Below, piece by piece: positions 52,213 through 60,499 of a stretch of 64,000 nt of DNA. Under the pieces are notes generated by a model. That model was not told where the DNA came from, ran no database searches, and worked only from the letters and a program-made list of their open reading frames with translations. The position numbers and the translations under genes are program-made. The DNA is from Bacillus sp. V2I10. Its GTDB lineage: Bacteria > Bacillota > Bacilli > Bacillales > Bacillaceae. The stretch's first letter is position 1. Each line of letters opens with the position of its first letter. The stretch covers positions 4,240,001 to 4,304,000 of the forward strand of contig NZ_JAUSYV010000001.1 in assembly GCF_030817055.1 (NCBI RefSeq), in the 5' to 3' direction.

Positions 52213-54633
52213 TTATCCTTTTAGCTTAATCCTTTGTAATCTGAGTGCGTTTAAAACAACGGAAACTGAACTAAATGCCATTGCTACTCCTGCAAGCCAT
52301 GGTGCCAGAAAGCCCAGTGCTGCAATTGGAACTCCTAAAGCATTATAAGCAAAGGCCCAAAAAAGATTTTGCTTGATATTCCGAATCGTCATTTTACTCA
52401 TATAGATGGCATCGGCAATACTATTTAAGTCTCCTCTGATTAAGGTGATATCAGCAGCCTCCATTGCTACATCAGTACCAGTACCGATTGCCATGCCTAT
52501 ATCTGCAGTAGCTAACGCTGGTGCATCGTTAATACCATCACCAACCATCGCCACTTTCTTTCCAGCTTTTTGAAGCTTTTTAACTTCTTCTGCCTTTCCT
52601 TCTGGCAGAACTTCTGCTATAACATGGTCAATTCCGACTTCATTTGCAATTGCTTGAGCTGTCTGCTTGTTATCTCCTGTAATCATAACAACCTCAAGAC
52701 CCATCTTTTTTAACCTTTCAATCGCTTTTTGAGAAGTTTCTTTAATTGTATCTGCGACAGCAATCACACCGGCAAACTGATGATCAATTGCGACTAGCAT
52801 TGCGGTCTTACCTTGCTTTTCCAAGTTTTCCATTTTAGGCAATATGTTCGCAACATCAATGTTATTTTTCTCCATAAGACGGCGCGTTCCGATAAGCAAG
52901 GATTTACCTTCAACTTTAGATTCGATTCCAAAGCCAGGGATTGCTTCAAAATGTTCAGTGGTTCCCAGTTCAATCCCTTTTTCTTTAATGCCTTGGACAA
53001 TTGCCTCAGCTAACGGATGTTCAGAATTTCTTTCTGCAGCACCGACTACCTTTAAAAATTCCTTTTCTTCAAATCCATTTGAAAGAATAACATCTGTAAG
53101 TGTTGGTTTTCCATTTGTTACAGTTCCCGTTTTATCAAGGATCACTGTATCCAATCGATGTGTCGTTTCAAGGTGCTCCCCGCCTTTAAACAAAATTCCA
53201 TATTCTGCAGCGCGGCCGGACCCTGCCATAATGGACGTAGGCGTAGCTAGACCTAGAGCACATGGACATGCGATAACTAATACGGCAATTAACTTTTCAA
53301 GAGCTACTGCAAACTCTCCAGGGCTTACAACAAAGTACCAAACTAGAAATGTCACAATGGCTATCCCAACTACAATTGGGACAAAAATTCCAGAGATTAC
53401 GTCGGCTAGGCGTTGAATAGGAGCTTTTGATCCTTGTGCTTCTTCAACTACTTTGATGATTTGCGCTAAGGCAGTATCCTTCCCAACCTTTGTTGCCTTT
53501 ACCTTTAAAAACCCATTTTTGTTAATGGTTGATCCTATTACTAAATCTCCAGCTGTTTTATCAACAGGAATACTTTCACCTGTAATCATTGACTCATCAA
53601 GAGCAGATCGTCCTTCAAAAATCTCACCATCAACAGGTACCTTTTCACCTGGTTTCACGTATACGATATCACCAGCGATTACCTCTTCAATTGGCACATT
53701 CAATTCTTGGCCGTCTCTAAACACTGTGGCCGTTTTCGCCTGCATGCCCATAAGCTTCTTAATGGCTTCAGATGAACGTCCCTTTGCTTTTGCCTCAAAC
53801 AGTTTACCTAATATAATAAGGGTAATTAACACCGCACTTGTTTCAAAATATAATTCCACCATATGTGCATCAGAACCTATTGTTTGAATGCTCAGGTAGA
53901 TACTGTAGAAATAAGCTGCAGAGGTGCCAAGCGCCACCAAAACATCCATATTTGCACTTTTATTTCTTAATGCTTTATAGGCACCTACGTAAAATTGACC
54001 GCCGACTAAAAATTGAACGGGAGTAGCAAGCGCGAGCTGTACCCATGGATTCATAAACATCTCTGGCAGCCAAATAAAAGATGTAAATTCAAAATGACTG
54101 ACCATCGCCCAAAGTAAAGGGATAGACAAAATAGAAGAGAAAATGAATTTTCCTGTTTGTTTTTCAATTTCTTTCTGTCTATGATCAACCTTTTCGCCTG
54201 CAGCTTCTTGCTTTTGTTCTAAACGATAGCCCAATTTCTTAATGGCCTCTTTCATATCAACGATTGAAACTTCATCCGGATTATATTCTACTAACGCAGA
54301 TTCCAAGGCGAAATTTACCGTTGCATTTTGTACTCCATTTAACTTATTTAAACGTTTTTCAATTTTATTAGCACACGCTGCACATGTCATTCCGCTTATA
54401 TTGAATTCTGCTTTTTCACTTACTACTTTGTATCCTAAAGATTCCACTTTTTCTTTAATCTGATTTACATTTGATTTAGATGGATCAAAGGTTACTTTTG
54501 ATTTTTCTAATGCGAAATTCACGCTCGCATCCTCTACTCCATCTATTTTTTTGATACCTTTCTCTATTCTCACCGCACAAGCTGCACACGTCATGCCAGC
54601 TATTTGAAGTGTTGTTTCTTTTTTATCGCTCAT
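52213..54633 (-). CDS. copA: Copper-exporting P1B-type ATPase
   Basis: Exports Cu(I) from the cytosol. The 806 residues hold two heavy-metal domains (GMTCAACAVRIEKG at about 13, GMTCAACANKIEKR at about 80), eight membrane helices, TGES actuator loop, the transport motif CPCALGLATP, DKTGT phosphorylation site, and VGDGINDAPAL hinge. Ribosome site GGAG. It has its own upstream region of 258 bp with two CsoR-like sites, so it can be expressed apart from csoR-copZ. Confidence 0.97.
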   Translation of the reverse strand: MSDKKETTLQIAGMTCAACAVRIEKGIKKIDGVEDASVNFALEKSKVTFDPSKSNVNQIKEKVESLGYKVVSEKAEFNISGMTCAACANKIEKRLNKLNGVQNATVNFALESALVEYNPDEVSIVDMKEAIKKLGYRLEQKQEAAGEKVDHRQKEIEKQTGKFIFSSILSIPLLWAMVSHFEFTSFIWLPEMFMNPWVQLALATPVQFLVGGQFYVGAYKALRNKSANMDVLVALGTSAAYFYSIYLSIQTIGSDAHMVELYFETSAVLITLIILGKLFEAKAKGRSSEAIKKLMGMQAKTATVFRDGQELNVPIEEVIAGDIVYVKPGEKVPVDGEIFEGRSALDESMITGESIPVDKTAGDLVIGSTINKNGFLKVKATKVGKDTALAQIIKVVEEAQGSKAPIQRLADVISGIFVPIVVGIAIVTFLVWYFVVSPGEFAVALEKLIAVLVIACPCALGLATPTSIMAGSGRAAEYGILFKGGEHLETTHRLDTVILDKTGTVTNGKPTLTDVILSNGFEEKEFLKVVGAAERNSEHPLAEAIVQGIKEKGIELGTTEHFEAIPGFGIESKVEGKSLLIGTRRLMEKNNIDVANILPKMENLEKQGKTAMLVAIDHQFAGVIAVADTIKETSQKAIERLKKMGLEVVMITGDNKQTAQAIANEVGIDHVIAEVLPEGKAEEVKKLQKAGKKVAMVGDGINDAPALATADIGMAIGTGTDVAMEAADITLIRGDLNSIADAIYMSKMTIRNIKQNLFWAFAYNALGVPIAALGFLAPWLAGVAMAFSSVSVVLNALRLQRIKLKG

Positions 54634-54655
54634 AATCTTACACTCCTATCACCAC

Positions 54656-54672
54656 ATACTATAGTGGGGTAT
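54656..54672. promoter_or_regulatory. CsoR-like operator proximal to copA
   Basis: ATACTATAGTGGGGTAT; shares ATA and GGGGTAT ends with the sites at 54832 and 55484. Located 23 bp upstream of the copA start codon. Confidence 0.7.
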
Positions 54673-54745
54673 ATTTTTGAGGGAAGTGCCGCCGAGACAT
54701 TTCGTTTTTTCAGTTCCTTAGTGACAGCTTTGATCTTTAGGCGAT

Positions 54746-54821
54746 TTACTCAGCAAAATCTATACTGTCAAACCACTTTCGAATCAAATGATACATCTAC
54801 TTTTTCTTCATTTAAGTCAAC
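54746..54821 (-). pseudogene. Remnant of a second copZ
   Basis: On the minus strand the frame VDLNEEKVDVSFDSKVV is followed, after one extra base, by DSIDFAE. It aligns with the second half of CopZ (VHLEDGKVDVAFNQEKVSLDKI in the intact neighbour). There is no start and no metal-binding CxxC part. It shows an old duplication of copZ, now worn down inside the copA upstream region. Confidence 0.6.
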
Positions 54822-54831
54822 CTACACCTTT

Positions 54832-54848
54832 ATACCTGATGGGGGTAT
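54832..54848. promoter_or_regulatory. CsoR-like operator distal to copA
   Basis: ATACCTGATGGGGGTAT; a 17-bp site with ATACC and GGTAT ends, 44 bp downstream of the copZ stop. Confidence 0.75.
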
Positions 54849-54891
54849 ATTTTTTTGGGAAAAAGGAGTGCTTAAAAAGCACTCTCATTTT

Positions 54892-55098
54892 TTATTCAAC
54901 ATCATAGCCTTGGTCATCAATTGTTTCTTTAATTTTATCTAAAGAAACTTTTTCCTGGTTAAAAGCAACATCCACTTTTCCATCTTCTAAATGTACTTTT
55001 ACTTCACTAACGCCTTCAAGTTTCCCTACACTGCCTTCTATAGATTTTACACAGTGTCCGCAGGACATTCCGCTTACATTTAATTTTACGTTTTCCAT
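54892..55098 (-). CDS. copZ: Copper chaperone CopZ
   Basis: The 68 residues form one heavy-metal-associated domain: VKLNVSGMSCGHCVKSIEGSV (CxxC copper site, in parts), KVDVAFNQEKVSLDKIKETI, then DDQGYDVE. It carries Cu(I) to CopA and to CsoR. Ribosome site AAAAGGAG. It begins 15 bp after csoR. Confidence 0.95.
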   Translation of the reverse strand: MENVKLNVSGMSCGHCVKSIEGSVGKLEGVSEVKVHLEDGKVDVAFNQEKVSLDKIKETIDDQGYDVE

Positions 55099-55113
55099 TT
55101 TTCACTTCTCCTT

Positions 55114-55455
55114 TTATTTTTTCATTAGTTTTTGTATCGTTACGACAAACTCATCAAGAACTTCCATATCGCCCTCATTGATCCGGTCAACTACACAGCC
55201 CTTTAAATGGCCTTCAAGCAGAATTTTTGCAACACTGTTAAGAGCTGCTTGAGTCGCTGCTATTTGTGTAATAACATCATCACAATAAGTATCTTTTTCT
55301 ATAAGACCTTTAATACCCCTGATTTGACCTTCGACGCGATTTAAACGGGTTACTAAATTTTTCTTTACTGAATCTGAGTGATGACTTTTTCGGGAAGAAG
55401 TATTACAGCAGTCATCCTCAATAGGAAGATCCATTTTTACAATTTCTTTTTCCAT
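55114..55455 (-). CDS. csoR: Copper-sensing repressor CsoR
   Basis: The 113 residues give the four-helix CsoR fold. The Cu(I) ligands are present: Cys in EKDTYCDDVITQ, and His and Cys in LEGHLKGCVVD. LVTRLNRVEGQIRGIKGLI is the DNA-facing helix. An N-terminal CC and HH cluster (DDCCNT, SHHSD) is an added feature. I start at ATG 55455 (AAGGAGGGAAGTTA before it). It releases its operators when it binds Cu(I). Confidence 0.94.
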   Translation of the reverse strand: MEKEIVKMDLPIEDDCCNTSSRKSHHSDSVKKNLVTRLNRVEGQIRGIKGLIEKDTYCDDVITQIAATQAALNSVAKILLEGHLKGCVVDRINEGDMEVLDEFVVTIQKLMKK

Positions 55456-55483
55456 TAACTTCCCTCCTTGAAAATAATATACC

Positions 55484-55500
55484 ATACCCCTCCATCCTAT
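55484..55500. promoter_or_regulatory. CsoR-like operator upstream of csoR
   Basis: ATACCCCTCCATCCTAT, whose minus strand reads ATAGGATGGAGGGGTAT. It matches the two copA-side sites at its ends and lies just upstream of the csoR ribosome site. Confidence 0.7.
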
Positions 55501-55573
55501 GTAAAGTCATATTCATTTATTTTCTTACCCATTTTTAACCTTTGAATAATTACTCAGTTTTAATCACTTTCAT

Positions 55574-55747
55574 TTGCTTATCCGTTTAAGTTTTAATGGA
55601 AATATAGAAGGCGCGGTCTCTCAAGCGAATGATAAGTGGCTTATGTTTTATCCCTGCTTACCGATGTGGGACGCCTTTAAAGATGGAGGAGGAGGAGGAG
55701 GAGGAGGAAAAAAACCAAGCGCATTAGAATTGATATCCGTGATATGA
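55574..55747 (+). other. Orphan reading frame with a Gly8 tract, probable gene remnant
   Basis: An open frame reads ...NGNIEGAVSQANDKWLMFYP then CLPMWDAFKD, eight glycines encoded by (GGA)8 at 55685-55708, then KKPSALELISVI and stop. No ribosome site or ATG is found at the front; TTG 55574 is the first possible start. It looks like coding DNA that has lost its 5' end. The rest of the gap 55501-55961 has nothing recognised. Confidence 0.4.
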
Positions 55748-55915
55748 AATTTAAATTCAGAAAGATGAACATCAAAAATGGAGCCTGTAAAAGTGAATAG
55801 AATTTATTGAATATGAATACCTTGCTCTTGGGTACCAAGGGAAATTGAGATACTGGCAATACGCCCCAGCGCAACATGTTAACAAAAGAATGAAATTGTA
55901 TTTCCATACGAAATA

Positions 55916-55942
55916 AAAACCCCTCTCGTTTAGGAGAAGGGA
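55916..55942 (-). terminator. Terminator of aprX
   Basis: On the minus strand CCCTTCTCC, a short loop, then GAGAGGGGTTTTTA. Confidence 0.75.
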
Positions 55943-55961
55943 AAGCATATTTCAGCTTTTA

Positions 55962-57287
55962 TTAAAGAATAGCATTTTCAGCATTTATATAACCTGCACC
56001 ATAAACATTCGGATCTCTGTCTTTCCATAAATCTGCCCCATTTTTTAATAAGCTCTTTACTTCTTGGGGGGTTAAGTTAGGATTATTTTGCAGAATCAGT
56101 GCCGCTATTCCTGCACAGATCGGTGTTGCCATTGATGTCCCGGATAATACGAAATATTGAGAGCCGACTCGATTTGATTTCTGTAACTTGTCTAGATAAG
56201 AATTTGGTGAACGTAATGATACGATATTTACACCCGGTGCTAGTATATCGGGTTTTACATTCCCATAAATCGTAGGCCCCCTGCTTGAAAAACTTGCTAC
56301 ATCATCATCTGTTCTACTTTCAGCTGAGTCTCTGTCATCCAGCGCGCCAACTGTAATAACCTGATCGCTTATTCCTGGACTCGCAATGGTTTGACCCTCT
56401 GGGCCCTCGTTTCCTGCAGCAACACATACGACAATTCCTTTTGCCCAAGCTGCTTCTACAATTTGAACCATCGGATCATCATTTTCATTGTTGTACTGCT
56501 GTGCGGCTGCACCTAAAGACATGCTGATGATATGAATTTTCCGATCAGGATTTTGTTCATTATAATCGATGCACCACTGCACGCCTTGCATGACGGTCTC
56601 TAATGAACCAGATCCTAACTTATCCAATACTTTTACCCCGATGACATTAGCTTTTAGAGCTGGTCCACTATAAACCCCAGAAGAAGCGGAGCCATCTGCA
56701 GCCGCATCACCCGCACAATGTGTACCATGTCCATTATCATCATAAGGCTCCGTCTTTTGATTTATCAAATCTACGAATCCTGTAATCCTTCCAGAAAGAT
56801 CTTGATGGGGATAAATACCTGTATCAATAATGGCTATCGTGATTCCTTCACCCGTTATAGTTGTCCCATTTCTAATCACATTTTTAGCATTAGCTGAAGG
56901 GACAGCGACATCTAACAAGGCCCTCACTTCACGATTTAAATAGATTTTTTTAACGTGGTTACAGCTTGTGAGCAGCTCATCCAGTACTGATGGTGTAATC
57001 TCTGCACTGCAGCAAGAAATGACAGAAAACTGATTTCTAATCTGACATCTTCTTTGATTCGTAAAAATATGATCGACTTCTGAGCACCCCTCTTCAAAAC
57101 AATCTTTCTCAAATTCGATAATGACAGACATTTTCTTATTCTTTTTAATATACCCTTCTAAAATGTTATGCAAAAAACAAGGTGTCCACTTAAACGGTTT
57201 ATATAAATTTAATACTTTCTCACGCAAAGACTTATCTAATTTATGAGAATGTGAACGAACAGTCTGTACCATAGAATATCCAAACAA
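55962..57287 (-). CDS. aprX: Subtilisin-family serine protease (AprX type)
   Basis: The 441 residues equal the length of B. subtilis AprX. The N-terminal 130 residues have no signal peptide. The S8 triad is present: Asp in TIAIIDTGIYPH, His in DDNGHGTHCAG, Ser in LSGTSMATPICAG; the oxyanion Asn is in VAAGNEGP. AprX is an intracellular or late-released protease of stationary-phase cells. The start is TTG 57287 after GGAGG. It stands alone. Confidence 0.93.
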   Translation of the reverse strand: MFGYSMVQTVRSHSHKLDKSLREKVLNLYKPFKWTPCFLHNILEGYIKKNKKMSVIIEFEKDCFEEGCSEVDHIFTNQRRCQIRNQFSVISCCSAEITPSVLDELLTSCNHVKKIYLNREVRALLDVAVPSANAKNVIRNGTTITGEGITIAIIDTGIYPHQDLSGRITGFVDLINQKTEPYDDNGHGTHCAGDAAADGSASSGVYSGPALKANVIGVKVLDKLGSGSLETVMQGVQWCIDYNEQNPDRKIHIISMSLGAAAQQYNNENDDPMVQIVEAAWAKGIVVCVAAGNEGPEGQTIASPGISDQVITVGALDDRDSAESRTDDDVASFSSRGPTIYGNVKPDILAPGVNIVSLRSPNSYLDKLQKSNRVGSQYFVLSGTSMATPICAGIAALILQNNPNLTPQEVKSLLKNGADLWKDRDPNVYGAGYINAENAIL

Positions 57288-57385
57288 ATAAAAAACCTCC
57301 TTGAACTAAGATGTTATATTCTATGAAATGTAAAAGGAACAGGAACGGTAATTGTCCACATTCTATTAAATTTGTACAATAAAAA

Positions 57386-57409
57386 AGTGAAAATCTCTGG
57401 ATTTTCACT
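57386..57409. terminator. Stem-loop in the gap upstream of aprX
   Basis: AGTGAAAATC (57386-57395), TCTG, GATTTTCACT (57400-57409). A frame of 66 codons (57372-57572) across it has no ribosome site and I do not call it. Around 57576-57645 further short stems with a T run (AAGGCTTTTTT) precede the integrase remnant. Confidence 0.55.
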
Positions 57410-57700
57410 AAAAATTTTTTATATATTTTCTTTTTATATTGCTTTGTCAATTGGCCATTTATTATTGATGATTTCTATTTACTCTTTGTTAAACGGCCGA
57501 TCTCACCACGTGTGGTACATGCTCCTCAAGTTAATTTCCCCTCAAACAGAATCTACTTTAATAGAACAATAAAAAAAGCTTATAGACATGGGACTTTGTC
57601 TACAAGCTAAGCCCCTCTCAATTAAGATAAGGCTTTTTTATTTATTCCAAACGCGTTCCAAGTTCAAGGGTACATACACTTTATCTTCGTGGCACGAATA

Positions 57701-57891
57701 GTGAAGCGATACGACCTTAAGAAAATTGCTTTTCATGACCTCCGACATTTATCTGCGTTCTATTTGTTAAGTGTAGGTTTTAGTATAAAGTTATCCAAGA
57801 AAGACTTGGACATAAATTTATTGAGAATACTATGAACTTTTCTACACAATTCACTAAAAAGATGGATTCAGACGCTGGAATTGCTTTTTAA
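57701..57891 (+). pseudogene. C-terminal remnant of a tyrosine recombinase (integrase)
   Basis: The plus strand reads KKIAFHDLRHLSAFYLLSVG (catalytic HxLRH), then after a one-base shift IQERLGHKFIENTMNFSTQF, the second catalytic block (LGH) and the normal end of phage-type integrases, with the stop at 57891. The catalytic Tyr position reads Phe (NFSTQF). The first two thirds are missing. A terminator and the att-like repeat follow at once, the usual int-att order. Confidence 0.75.
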
Positions 57892-57935
57892 AGGTCAGAA
57901 ATTAATTGGTCAGTTAAATTATTTCCATAGCAAAT

Positions 57936-57966
57936 AAAAGGGTCTCCCTTTCCGGGAAACCCTTTT
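57936..57966 (+). terminator. Terminator after the integrase remnant
   Basis: AAAAGGGT (57936-57943) pairs with ACCCTTTT (57959-57966), with CCC and GGG inside. Confidence 0.75.
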
Positions 57967-57985
57967 ATATCAACGTTTATAGGCT

Positions 57986-58173
57986 TATGACCTATGAGGA
58001 ATTCGAACCCCCTACCCCTTCCCTGTCAAGGAAATAGCATAGTTGGGTAAGTTCAGGATAATTAATGACAAATCCATTTGTTCCAGTATTTTTCAAACCA
58101 CCATTCTACTATTTTATGAAACATTAAAAGCATTTGCGGTCAGTTTGGTCAGTTCTAATAAATCATATCGCTA
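57986..58173 (-). repeat. Left copy of a long direct repeat with a tRNA 3' half (att-like)
   Basis: On the minus strand the right part of a tRNA can be read: anticodon stem-loop TTTCCTTGACAGGGAAG (anticodon GAC, Val-type), a variable region, a T-arm around GGTTCGAAT, and an acceptor end. No 5' half precedes it. The next 145 bp also match the copy at 62699-62890 at roughly 80 percent by eye. This is the layout of an attachment site duplicated by integration. Confidence 0.65.
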
Positions 58174-58229
58174 CAGAAATCTTAGAAAGAGACCTAAAAG
58201 TTCTTAAAGCTGCAAACTTCAAGATTCAT

Positions 58230-58316
58230 GAAGTTAACACTGGCAGCGTAGAAGTCACCGGTTCAATCCCGGTATGCTCCATCAAAAAAAACCCTTGAAT
58301 ATCAAGTTTTTTTTGA
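58230..58316 (+). other. Another tRNA 3' end followed by a long inverted repeat
   Basis: CACCGG, TTCAATC, CCGGT make a T-arm; ATGCTCCATCA would be the acceptor 3' strand, ending ATCA rather than ACCA. There is no D-arm or anticodon arm upstream, so no complete tRNA. Directly after it ATCAAAAAAAAC (58281-58292) is mirrored by GTTTTTTTTGAT (58305-58316) around CTTGA-ATA-TCAAG. Confidence 0.5.
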
Positions 58317-58444
58317 TTTTATCCAATAGAAGGACCTCTCTAAATTAAGTGTTGTTGACAATTTTAACTCACAAAATACGATTTTGTCGTTTTTACAGAT
58401 TCTCATCATTCCTATATTTTATATTTAGAAAAGGAACTGATACT

Positions 58445-58603
58445 GTGAAAATGAACATGACCTATGTATTTGAACTCTATGATGAAAAGAAGTTAAATGA
58501 AAGGATATTTAAAGTAATGTATTATGATTCATTAGGAGGTAAATCGAAATTAAATAGGATGTTACTTAGTTCAGTTAATGGAGGATGTTCAATTGAACAT
58601 TGA
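58445..58603 (+). CDS. Small hypothetical protein (52 aa)
   Basis: Starts at GTG 58445, about eight bases after AAAAGGAAC. It reads MKMNMTYVFELYDEKKLNER and ends NGGCSIEH. Soluble, not recognised. A 32-codon upstream extension of the frame lacks a ribosome site. It lies within the presumed integrated element. Confidence 0.5.
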   Translation: MKMNMTYVFELYDEKKLNERIFKVMYYDSLGGKSKLNRMLLSSVNGGCSIEH

Positions 58604-58744
58604 TATGCATTTGCCCCTTTATTAGAAGGGGTGTGGGGCCCTGGAAAAATTAATTTCATCTAGAACGGGGTGTGGAAACCCTTCCACTATAATTTTTATA
58701 AAGATTTGCTATGTATGGAAATCTTTTTTTACTATATTGTTGTA

Positions 58745-59257
58745 TTACTTAAACATTTCATTTTCTAAAATAATCACGGTTTCATTGAAAGGAGTTTTAC
58801 CAACATGTTTCGTGTTTTCAACTAACCGATAAACATTATCACAGCATTGTTTGGCACCTTTTACTAATAACGGGACACCTATAAAGTCAATTTTCAATCC
58901 TCTCGAGAAAAATCCCCCTAATGACATAAGAATTGGAACAGTTGGTGATGTATTGGAGAACACTATTTTTTCATTAATATGAAATTTATTTTGTAGTAGG
59001 AAAGTCAATTCTTTTAATGCTGGAACAACAAGCTTGTTTCTTTTCCGTCCAATTGTATACACTGAGTTGCCATCTTCATCGTTCCCGTGAAAAATAATTT
59101 TTCCAAAATCCTCTTTCGTTAGTTGGTTGAAATATTTTACATTTAATATCTCTTCCGAAGTTAGTGTTCTTTCTGATTGAGGTAATTGTTTTAAATGATA
59201 TGCGGCAGCCAAAGCCGTGGTATGTGTACCACCAAAATCATTATAAATATAAATCAT
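58745..59257 (-). CDS. DUF3189 family protein
   Basis: The 170 residues match the family as I know it from Bacillus: IYIYNDFGGTHTTALAAAYHLKQLP at the start (in parts), FGKIIFHGNDEDGNSVYTIGRK, FSNTSPTVPILMSLGGFFSRGL and IDFIGVPLLVKGA. The first block is P-loop-like. Function is unknown; the family is typical of spore formers. It is transcribed from the right within the presumed element. Confidence 0.82.
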   Translation of the reverse strand: MIYIYNDFGGTHTTALAAAYHLKQLPQSERTLTSEEILNVKYFNQLTKEDFGKIIFHGNDEDGNSVYTIGRKRNKLVVPALKELTFLLQNKFHINEKIVFSNTSPTVPILMSLGGFFSRGLKIDFIGVPLLVKGAKQCCDNVYRLVENTKHVGKTPFNETVIILENEMFK

Positions 59258-59531
59258 AGGAAATCATCATCCTTTATTATTTTATCTATTTTTATTATGG
59301 GTATTTATTCCTTGACCGATTCGGTTTATGTAAACTAATTTTGAATAGAGTATAAAGACTTTGGAGTCAGCTATTAAATTATAAACAATCAGTATATCTT
59401 CAATAGGTACTTTATTTTTGCTGTCTCTTACATCTTATTTCATTTTGAAAAAATCAACTCATAATTTTATACATATAAGGGATAAGCAAAGACCTAAAAG
59501 GTCATTCATAAATTAAGAAAGGGGAATGCCC

Positions 59532-59732
59532 ATGAATAAAAAATGGCTTCTAATACTAACAGGTATATTTTTATCCATTATGATGGCAGTTGGATGTAAC
59601 GTTGATCCAGATCCGGCAGAAATTTCTGGAGAAGAGCTTGAGGAAGATATAGAAGAGCCTTTCGAAGATCCAGACGGTAATAGAGTAGACGAAAACGTCC
59701 AAACCCAGAAGACTAATACAAACAAATCGTAA
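59532..59732 (+). CDS. Small acidic lipoprotein (66 aa)
   Basis: A lipoprotein signal (MNKKWLLILTGIFLSIMMAV then GC at the lipobox) is followed by an acidic tail of about 45 residues (EELEEDIEEPFEDPDGN). ATG 59532 is seven bases after AAAGGGG. It would be anchored outside the membrane. Family not recognised; similar short acidic lipoproteins occur in many Bacillus. Confidence 0.7.
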   Translation: MNKKWLLILTGIFLSIMMAVGCNVDPDPAEISGEELEEDIEEPFEDPDGNRVDENVQTQKTNTNKS

Positions 59733-59756
59733 AATATTTTTTATTGATAACAGATA

Positions 59757-59882
59757 CTAAAAAGCAAAGAGCCAATTCCTTGAAACGCACAAGGGAATGG
59801 TGTTATCAAAGTAGCCCGGGTTGGTTGCTGGTGAGACGATGGTGATCTCAAAAGTTATGGTAGCGCCTTCACCTGTCACCAC
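59757..59882 (-). pseudogene. Coding-like fragment of a possible surface-repeat protein
   Basis: The minus-strand frame VVTGEGATITFEITIVSPAT then NPGYFDNTIPL is open for about 41 codons and has the look of a secreted beta-sandwich repeat (DUF11-like). It lacks a start and a signal. A short remnant is the best reading; the exact left edge is approximate. Confidence 0.35.
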
Positions 59883-59899
59883 CTATGACGGGGAATGGT

Positions 59900-60427
59900 T
59901 TAGTCCTTCGTTTCAGATAGCGGCTTTTTTATGACATCTGCCTGACCTGCAACGTCAACGTGTGCTGTTTCTTTTTTCACCTTTTTCTTTATTTGTTTCA
60001 TTTCTTCTATTTGACGTTTTGTAACCGATACTTCATTCACTTGCACAGGGTGTTTGTTTATTTCAACTTCTTCTTCTTTCAGAGGAATTCGAAGTTCCTC
60101 CTCATTTCCTGCTTCTATTACCATTTCTTCACGCTTAATCGGAACCGTGAACGTTTTCTGTTCTTCGACGACTTCTTTATGAATCTTTATTTCACCCGTT
60201 TGTACACGTTCTTTTTTTATGTCCAGCTGCTCTTCTCGTAATTGAAGCTTTTTTTCTTTATTTTCATTTGTTTTTTCAGATGGTCCGTCGATGTTCCTTT
60301 TCTCTTTCATTGTATAAATAATGCCGCCAACGATTGCTCCTAAAACGATTCCTGTTACAACTGTAAAACCTGTTATCCAACCGATTATGCTACCGATTAT
60401 CGCACCAATAGTAATATACTTTCCCAT
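59900..60427 (-). CDS. YsnF/DUF2382-domain protein with membrane anchor
   Basis: The 175 residues begin with two glycine-rich hydrophobic helices (ITIGAIIGSIIGWITGF, VTGIVLGAIVGGIIY), then a DUF2382 domain: LREEQLDIKKERVQTGEIKIHKEVVEEQ (in parts) and VPIKREEMVIE, ending in a Lys/Val-rich tail. In B. subtilis ysnF is a general-stress gene. It is followed upstream on the strand by a second DUF2382 gene 72 bp away, so the two probably form one unit. Confidence 0.85.
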   Translation of the reverse strand: MGKYITIGAIIGSIIGWITGFTVVTGIVLGAIVGGIIYTMKEKRNIDGPSEKTNENKEKKLQLREEQLDIKKERVQTGEIKIHKEVVEEQKTFTVPIKREEMVIEAGNEEELRIPLKEEEVEINKHPVQVNEVSVTKRQIEEMKQIKKKVKKETAHVDVAGQADVIKKPLSETKD

Positions 60428-60499
60428 AGGACCTCCTAAAGTTATTTTTATTTAAAGAGAAGAAAACCTACTTAACTTTTAGTTAAGTAGGTGAGGGAA

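Noticed and set aside
52844..53416. 190-codon plus-strand frame inside copA
   Set aside because: Antisense shadow of the conserved ATPase gene.
57372..57572. 66-codon hydrophobic frame
   Set aside because: Starts within a stem-loop, lacks a ribosome site, and the composition follows from A/T-rich DNA.
57986..58316. Complete tRNA genes
   Set aside because: Only 3' halves (T-arm and acceptor) can be folded; no D-arm or 5' acceptor strand precedes them.
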